Position numbers and translations under genes: made by a program. The notes under the pieces were generated by a model. The model saw nothing but the letters and a program-made list of their open reading frames with translations. It had not been told where the DNA came from and did no database searches. From Pseudomonas sp. S35 (lineage in GTDB: Bacteria > Pseudomonadota > Gammaproteobacteria > Pseudomonadales > Pseudomonadaceae), in assembly GCF_009866765.1 (NCBI RefSeq), contig NZ_CP019431.1:6096001-6160000 (forward strand): a DNA stretch of 64,000 nucleotides, given 5' to 3'. Every line of letters begins with the position of its first letter. The first letter of the stretch is position 1. Positions 59,088-64,000 of this stretch are shown here, piece by piece.

Positions 59088-60494
59088 ATGGGCCTGAACA
59101 ACCAGTGGATGCAACGCGACCTCGCAGTGCTGTGGCATCCCTGCACCCAGATGAAAGACCACCAGCAGTTGCCGCTGATCCCGATCAAGCGCGGTGAAGG
59201 CGTCTGGCTGGAAGACTTCGAAGGCAAGCGCTACCTCGACGCCGTCAGCTCCTGGTGGGTCAATGTGTTCGGCCACGCCAACCCGCGCATCAACCAGCGC
59301 ATCAAGGACCAGGTCGACCAACTGGAACACGTGATCCTGGCCGGCTTCAGCCACCAGCCGGTGATCGAACTGTCCGAGCGCCTGGTGGCGATGACCCCCG
59401 AAGGCCTGACCCGCTGCTTCTACGCTGACAACGGCTCGTCATGCATCGAAGTCGCGTTGAAGATGAGCTTTCACTACTGGCTCAACCGTGGCCTGCCGGA
59501 CAAAAAGCGCTTCGTCACCCTCACCAACAGCTACCACGGCGAAACCATCGCGGCGATGTCGGTGGGCGACGTGCCGCTGTTTACCGAGACGTACAAGGCG
59601 CTGTTGCTCGACACCCTCAAGGTGCCCAGCCCGGACTGCTACCTGCGCCCCGAAGGCATGAGCTGGGAAGAACACTCGCGCAACATGTTCCTGGCCATGG
59701 AACAGACCCTGGCGCAAAACCACGCCACCGTCGCCGCCGTAATCGTCGAGCCGCTGATCCAGGGCGCTGGCGGCATGCGCATGTACCACCCGGTGTACCT
59801 CAAGCTGCTGCGCGAAGCCTGCGACCGCTACGGCGTGCACCTGATCCACGATGAAATCGCCGTAGGCTTCGGGCGGACCGGCACGATGTTCGCCTGTGAA
59901 CAGGCCGGCATCCGCCCGGATTTCCTGTGCCTGTCCAAGGCCCTGACGGGCGGCTACCTGCCGCTGGCGGCGGTGGTCACCACCGATGATGTCTACGACG
60001 CGTTCTACGACGACTACCCCACCCTGCGCGCCTTCCTGCATTCCCACAGCTACACCGGCAACCCGCTGGCGTGTGCGGCGGCCCTGGCGACACTGGATAT
60101 TTTCGAAGAAGACAACGTCATCGAAAACAACAAGGCATTGGCCCAGCGCATGGCCTCGGCCACGGCACATCTGGTCGATCATCCGCACGTCTCGGAAGTA
60201 CGCCAGACCGGCATGGTGCTGGCCATCGAGATGGTCCAGGACAAGGCCACCAAGACCGCCTACCCGTGGCAGGAACGCCGTGGCCTGAAGGTGTTCGAGC
60301 ATGCCCTGGAACGTGGCGCGCTGTTGCGTCCGTTGGGTAGCGTGGTGTATTTCCTGCCGCCGTATGTGATTACACCGGAGCAGATCGACTTCCTCGCGGA
60401 GGTCGCCAGCGAAGGGATCGATATCGCCACTAACAGTAAAGTCAGCGTCGCCGTGCCCAAAGACTTTCACCCAGGCTTTCGCGACCCGGGCTGA
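59088..60494 (+). CDS. bioA: Adenosylmethionine-8-amino-7-oxononanoate aminotransferase
   Basis: The 468-residue PLP enzyme of biotin synthesis uses SAM as amino donor to convert KAPA to DAPA. It has class III aminotransferase motifs: WVNVFGHANPRINQ, the ADNGSSCIEVALK segment, LIHDEIAVGFGRTGTMFACEQ, and the PLP lysine in CLSKALTGGYLPLAAV (about residue 290). The N-terminal WHPCTQMKDH is characteristic of BioA. The start at 59088 has GAGGAG 8 nt upstream. It lies apart from the bioBFHCD cluster, as in other pseudomonads, and next to rsmE. Confidence 0.95.
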   Translation: MGLNNQWMQRDLAVLWHPCTQMKDHQQLPLIPIKRGEGVWLEDFEGKRYLDAVSSWWVNVFGHANPRINQRIKDQVDQLEHVILAGFSHQPVIELSERLVAMTPEGLTRCFYADNGSSCIEVALKMSFHYWLNRGLPDKKRFVTLTNSYHGETIAAMSVGDVPLFTETYKALLLDTLKVPSPDCYLRPEGMSWEEHSRNMFLAMEQTLAQNHATVAAVIVEPLIQGAGGMRMYHPVYLKLLREACDRYGVHLIHDEIAVGFGRTGTMFACEQAGIRPDFLCLSKALTGGYLPLAAVVTTDDVYDAFYDDYPTLRAFLHSHSYTGNPLACAAALATLDIFEEDNVIENNKALAQRMASATAHLVDHPHVSEVRQTGMVLAIEMVQDKATKTAYPWQERRGLKVFEHALERGALLRPLGSVVYFLPPYVITPEQIDFLAEVASEGIDIATNSKVSVAVPKDFHPGFRDPG

Positions 60495-60507
60495 CCGCAG
60501 AACTCCT

Positions 60508-60594
60508 TGTAGGAGCGCGCGTGCTCGCGAAGGTATTCCAGGTGCATCGCTGCGTCGGATGTCGGTTCTTCGCGAGCAAGCTCGCTCCTACATA
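60508..60594. repeat. REPIN of a second sequence class
   Basis: TGTAGGAGCGCGCGTGCTCGCGAA and TTCGCGAGCAAGCTCGCTCCTACA are inverted and about 40 nt apart. The TAGGAGCG..CGCTCCTA ends differ from the GTGGGAGGGGGC class seen elsewhere here. Confidence 0.85.
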
Positions 60595-60614
60595 AACCTC
60601 TTCAGAGAACAGAA

Positions 60615-61334
60615 ATGAGACTGTCCCGCTTTTTCACCGACACCCCGCTGAGCCTCGGCGACCATGAACTGCCCGAAGCCCAGGCGCATTACATCAGCCG
60701 CGTGCTGCGCATGGTCGATGGCGACGCCGTGCAATTATTCGATGGCTCCGGCCAAGAATTTCGCGGCACGTTGCTGGAGGTCGGAAAAAAACGCGTCACC
60801 GTACACCTCACCGAACGCTTCAATGGCCAGACCCAATCGCCACTGCACATTCACCTCGGCCAGGGCCTGTCGCGGGGTGAGCGCATGGACTGGGCGATCC
60901 AGAAAGCCACTGAACTGGGGGTCAATGAAATCACACCGATTTTCAGCGACCGCTGCGAAGTGCGCCTCAAGGACGAGCGCGCCGACAAGCGCCTGCTGCA
61001 CTGGCGCCAGGTGGCGATCAGCGCCTGCGAGCAATGCGGGCGTTCGACGGTGCCGGTGATTCACCCACCGCTGTTGCTGGCCGACTGGCTGAAGCAGGCC
61101 GAGGCCGACCTGAAGCTGGTACTGCACCCGGTGGCGGAGCCGATGGTCAGCCATGCCAAGCCGTCGAGCCTGGCCTTCCTGATCGGGCCGGAAGGCGGCT
61201 TGACCGACCACGAAGTGGACACCGCCCAAGGTGCCGGTTTCCACGCCGCCCGCCTGGGTCCACGGGTGTTGCGCACCGAGACCGCGCCCGTAGTCGCATT
61301 GGCCGTCGCCCAACAACTGTGGGGCGACTTCTAG
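60615..61334 (+). CDS. rsmE: 16S rRNA m3U1498 methyltransferase
   Basis: The 239-residue SPOUT-family enzyme methylates N3 of U1498 in the 30S decoding region. The N-terminal PUA-like part covers about residues 1-70, and the SPOUT knot is marked by LGQGLSRGERMDWAIQKATELGV, SDRCEVRL, and the SAM-binding AFLIGPEGGLTDHEVDTAQ..LGPRVLRTETAPVVAL. Length is standard. It probably depends on its own promoter because a REPIN separates it from bioA. Confidence 0.96.
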   Translation: MRLSRFFTDTPLSLGDHELPEAQAHYISRVLRMVDGDAVQLFDGSGQEFRGTLLEVGKKRVTVHLTERFNGQTQSPLHIHLGQGLSRGERMDWAIQKATELGVNEITPIFSDRCEVRLKDERADKRLLHWRQVAISACEQCGRSTVPVIHPPLLLADWLKQAEADLKLVLHPVAEPMVSHAKPSSLAFLIGPEGGLTDHEVDTAQGAGFHAARLGPRVLRTETAPVVALAVAQQLWGDF

Positions 61335-61359
61335 CCCCCCCTTTGCGAACCCAATCAAA

Positions 61360-61391
61360 CATGTGGAAGGAGGCTTGCCCCTCCCGCATTT
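61360..61391. repeat. REP-like palindrome between rsmE and dguC
   Basis: ATGTGGAAGGAGGCTTGCCCCTCCCGCAT forms an imperfect hairpin with CTTGC in the loop; rsmE and dguC converge here. Confidence 0.6.
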
Positions 61392-61409
61392 GGATCGGGT
61401 TGCCACGTC

Positions 61410-62312
61410 TTACTCGACAGGGTCGCTGACCGGCTTGGCAATAATCGCCTTCAACTCGCTGGTCATCGGGAACTCCAGGTTCAGGCCCTTGGGCGGAATC
61501 GGCTGTTCGAACCAGCGCTGGTAAATCCCGTTGATCTCGCCGCTTTTGTACAGGTCGCCCAACGTGTCGTTGACCACCGCGAGAAACTGCGGATCGTCCT
61601 TGCGCACCATGCAGCTGTAGATTTCCCGCGACTGCTCCTCGCCCACCACGATCCATTTGTGCGGGTCCTTGGCCTTGGCGCGTTCGCCGTAGAGCAGCGC
61701 GTCATCCATGTAGAAGGCTACGGCGCGGCCCGTCTCCAGCATCTTGAAGGCTTCGCCGTGATCCTTGGCGCTGATCACAAACATATTGGTTTTGTGTTCG
61801 GCGTTGTAGCTCTTTAGGAAACGCTCGTTGGTGGTGCCGGCGGTGGTCACTACGTTCTTGCCCGCAAGATCGGTAAAGCCCTTGATGCCGCTGTCTTTAG
61901 CCGTCAGCAACTGGCCCTTCACGTAAATAAACCCGTAGGAAAACGCCACCTGCTTTTGCCGCTCGGCGGTCACGCCGGTAGAGCCACATTCCAGGTCGAC
62001 GGTGCCGTTCTGCACCAGCGGGATTCGGGTCTGGGACGTCACCAGGTTGTATTTCACCTTGAGGTCCGCCAACCCGGTTTTCTGCCGGATGCGCTCGACG
62101 ATCTTGCTCGCCAGGTCCACCGAATAGCCCATGGGTTTGCCGCTGTGATCCCCCACATAGGAAAACGGCACCGACGCATCGCGATAGCCCAAAGTGATGG
62201 ACTTGGCGTTGGCGATCTTGCTCAACGTGCCGTCCAACGCCGGTTCATTTGCCTGAGCCTGAGCCCCAAACAACAGCCCCAGCGTACAACCGGTCAACAG
62301 GATTTTTTTCAT
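61410..62312 (-). CDS. dguC: Periplasmic amino-acid-binding protein of the D-glutamate operon
   Basis: The 300-residue binding protein is of the glutamate/aspartate type (GltI/AatJ-like), with signal peptide MKKILLTGCTLGLLFGAQAQA. The mature domain begins ITLGYRDASVPFSYVGDHSGKPMGYSVDL, and the ligand site segment QNGTVDLECGSTGVT is typical of acidic amino-acid binders. It is the third gene of a minus-strand unit after a D-amino acid dehydrogenase and a RidA gene, the same order as dguA-dguB-dguC in P. aeruginosa, where it is linked to D-glutamate use. L-Glu/L-Asp binding is the alternative. Confidence 0.85.
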   Translation of the reverse strand: MKKILLTGCTLGLLFGAQAQANEPALDGTLSKIANAKSITLGYRDASVPFSYVGDHSGKPMGYSVDLASKIVERIRQKTGLADLKVKYNLVTSQTRIPLVQNGTVDLECGSTGVTAERQKQVAFSYGFIYVKGQLLTAKDSGIKGFTDLAGKNVVTTAGTTNERFLKSYNAEHKTNMFVISAKDHGEAFKMLETGRAVAFYMDDALLYGERAKAKDPHKWIVVGEEQSREIYSCMVRKDDPQFLAVVNDTLGDLYKSGEINGIYQRWFEQPIPPKGLNLEFPMTSELKAIIAKPVSDPVE

Positions 62313-62328
62313 TGTTAGGTTCCGTTGG

Positions 62329-62679
62329 TTATTTACGTACAGCGATAACGCTGATTTCTACCAGCACACTCGGTCGCGCCAACTCCGCCTGCAGGGTGGT
62401 GCGCGTGGGCGCCATCCCCGGCGACAGCCACGCCGACCACACCTCGTTCATCGGCGCAAAGCCTGTGCCGATGTCTTTCAGGTAGATGGTCGCATTGAGC
62501 AGGTGGTCCTTGTCGCTGCCTGCCTGGGCCAGCAGCCCGTGGATCTTGGCCAGCACTTCGCGGGTTTGTGTTGCCACGTCCTGGCCGTCACCCGGCACCT
62601 GGCCGGACAAGAACACCAAGTCCTTGAAGGTCACGGCCCCCGAAAGACGCTCATTGCTGCTGATTCGATCAATGGTCAT
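62329..62679 (-). CDS. dguB: RidA-family enamine/imine deaminase
   Basis: This 116-residue YjgF/YER057c/UK114-fold protein has LVFLSGQVPGDGQDVATQTREVLAKI and NATIYLKDI, the conserved trimer interface and pocket strands, with the arginine in TRTTLQAELARP. RidA enzymes hydrolyse reactive imines released by amino-acid oxidation, so it would assist the neighbouring dehydrogenase. It begins 10 nt after dguA ends and is followed 16 nt later by dguC. Confidence 0.88.
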   Translation of the reverse strand: MTIDRISSNERLSGAVTFKDLVFLSGQVPGDGQDVATQTREVLAKIHGLLAQAGSDKDHLLNATIYLKDIGTGFAPMNEVWSAWLSPGMAPTRTTLQAELARPSVLVEISVIAVRK

Positions 62680-62689
62680 GGTTACATCC

Positions 62690-63928
62690 TCAAGCGGCGC
62701 GGGGCGTCAGGCCCTGCATATCAATGGACGGTGTGTGCTGGCCAATCAGCTCGGCCAACAGCTGGCCACTGCCGCACGCCAGGGTAAAGCCCAGCGCGCC
62801 ATGACCCAGGTTCAACCACACGTTGCGATAGACGCTGGCACCGATCAGCGGCACACCGGTAGGCGTGGCGGGGCGCATACCGGCCCATTCCACCCCATTG
62901 GCGTAATCACCCGCCGTAGGAAATGTCTCGATAGACTGACGCTTCATCAGCGCCAGTCGCTTGGGCTCAAGCCCAGCGTCGAAACCGACGATATCCACCA
63001 TCGCCGCGACCCGCAGTTGCTCACCGATACGCGCGTAGACAATCTTTCGATCGTAATCGGTGATGCTCACATTCGGTGCATGGTGCCGCGGGCCAATCGG
63101 CACGCTCAGGCTGTAGCCCTTGAGCGGATACAGCGGCAGCGACAGGCCCGGCAACCCCAATTCGGCGCTGCGATGCCCGGCCGCCAACACCAGTTGCGTG
63201 ACCGGCTTCACCTCATCGCCCAACTCGACGGCCGTGACCACGCCGTCGGCGTGACGCAGCCCGGTCACTTTGCGCCCCAGCACAAAGGTGCAGCGCCCCG
63301 ATGCTTCAAGCCGCTGCGCCAGCCGTTGGCAGAAGGCATGGCAGTCGGCCACTTCCTCATTCGGCGTGTAGATACCGCCGACAAAACCCTGCGCCGCATG
63401 GGCCAGTGCGGGTTCCAGGCGGGCGCAATCGAGGGTAGACAGCACCTGTTGCTGCAGAACGTCGACGACCTTACTGCGCGCTCGCGCAAACGTGTCGGCA
63501 TTGCGAAACGTCACCAGCTTGCCGTTACGCCGCCAGTCGAAGCCGTCCAGGCGGTCGTCGACACGCCATTGTTGCAAGGTGTTTTGGCTCAGGGAGGCCA
63601 GGCGCAGCAAGTGGGCGGCGTTACGCGCGTTCACCGAGCCACGGCAGGCGCCGATGAACGCGGCCATCCAGCGCCACTGTTGCGGGTCCAGGCGCGGGCG
63701 CAGCTTCAACGGCGAATCACCGCGCAACAGCCAGCCAATCGCTTGCAGCGGCACACCGGCGTCGGCCAATGGCGCCACATAGCGGTAGGACAACTGCCCG
63801 CCGTTGGCGAAACTGGTCTCGCTGCCCAGGCTGTCGCGGGCATCGATCACTGTCACCTCATAGCCTGCGCGTACCAACGCGTAGGCGCTGGCCAAACCGA
63901 TCACTCCACCACCAATGATGCTAACCAT
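62690..63928 (-). CDS. dguA: FAD-dependent D-amino acid (D-glutamate) dehydrogenase
   Basis: The 412-residue DadA-like flavoprotein starts with SIIGGGVIGLASAYALVRAGYEVTVID (dinucleotide-binding fold). Further on, SFANGGQLSYRYVAPLAD and the C-terminal GHGALGFTLACGSGQLLAELI are the family signatures. It oxidises a D-amino acid to the 2-oxo acid and passes electrons to the respiratory chain. Placement with RidA and an acidic amino-acid binding protein points to D-glutamate, as for DguA. The ATG at 63928 (MVSIIGGG) is used; a start 15 nt upstream is possible. Its regulator would lie beyond the window. Confidence 0.87.
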   Translation of the reverse strand: MVSIIGGGVIGLASAYALVRAGYEVTVIDARDSLGSETSFANGGQLSYRYVAPLADAGVPLQAIGWLLRGDSPLKLRPRLDPQQWRWMAAFIGACRGSVNARNAAHLLRLASLSQNTLQQWRVDDRLDGFDWRRNGKLVTFRNADTFARARSKVVDVLQQQVLSTLDCARLEPALAHAAQGFVGGIYTPNEEVADCHAFCQRLAQRLEASGRCTFVLGRKVTGLRHADGVVTAVELGDEVKPVTQLVLAAGHRSAELGLPGLSLPLYPLKGYSLSVPIGPRHHAPNVSITDYDRKIVYARIGEQLRVAAMVDIVGFDAGLEPKRLALMKRQSIETFPTAGDYANGVEWAGMRPATPTGVPLIGASVYRNVWLNLGHGALGFTLACGSGQLLAELIGQHTPSIDMQGLTPRAA

Positions 63929-64000
63929 CGCTGCCACCCGCACGAATCAAGAGGGTTGAAGCGTAGGCCCAGGTGACAGGCCATCGCCAATGAATAAAGA
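63929..64000. other. Upstream region of dguA, cut by the window end
   Basis: The 72 nt after the dguA start hold no complete gene. The promoter and any divergent regulator gene are outside. Confidence 0.5.

Overview
The window is chromosomal DNA from a fluorescent Pseudomonas, most likely of the P. fluorescens group. The evidence is high-GC coding sequence, gene order matching Pseudomonas core clusters (cdh carnitine genes, gbdR-sdaB-cbcXWV-betT-betIBA, fba-pgk-epd-tktA, metK-ahcY-metF), and many short extragenic palindromes built on a GGGAGGGGGCTTGCCCCC-type core. I see no rRNA, tRNA, CRISPR array, prophage or intact insertion sequence.

Positions 1-16.2 kb form a quaternary-amine region. 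It holds the end of caiX and cdhC-cdhA-cdhB (carnitine to glycine betaine), the regulator gbdR, serine dehydratase sdaB, the ABC importer cbcXWV behind a 21-bp tandem operator-like repeat, and divergent betT and betI-betB-betA (choline uptake and oxidation) sharing a perfect 20-bp palindrome. Together they import choline, betaine and carnitine and convert them to glycine betaine.

Positions 16.3-32.2 kb are mixed: a TldD/TldE-like peptidase pair, an RhlA-like HAA synthase followed by an MFS exporter, DbpA helicase, a YhiN-type flavoprotein, a YccS-type membrane protein, an orphan periplasmic binding protein, an ElaA acetyltransferase, a small winged-helix protein, a YgjP-like metallopeptidase, a REC-PAS-GGDEF-EAL protein and a PL7 alginate lyase.

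Positions 32.2-33.8 kb are the most unusual part. A sigma70-type promoter drives a structured leader of about 235 nt. Its loop sequence CTTAACTC is complementary both to an upstream GAGTTAA and to the GAGTTAAG at the Shine-Dalgarno site of a small, now frameshifted gene. Next come a decayed copy of the fba 3' end with its terminator, then an AT-rich stretch with a 90-codon frame whose well-placed ribosome site is followed by ATA instead of ATG. This looks like an insertion scar at the 3' end of fba.

Positions 33.8-40.2 kb are the central carbon cluster fba, two small lipoproteins, pgk, epd and tktA, all on the minus strand. Positions 40.4-53.4 kb carry the methyl cycle (ArsR-methyltransferase regulator, metK, SAH riboswitch-ahcY, metF) interspersed with ligB between two DUF1090-like genes, a cytochrome c', mltA, MAPEG, a CPA1 antiporter, an FNT channel and a thioesterase. 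Positions 53.4-64 kb hold a glycosyltransferase-like gene, a second orphan binding protein, rhlE, yceI-cytochrome b561, bioA, rsmE and dguABC (D-glutamate use).

Gene identities rest on reading translations and remembered family motifs. No database search was run.
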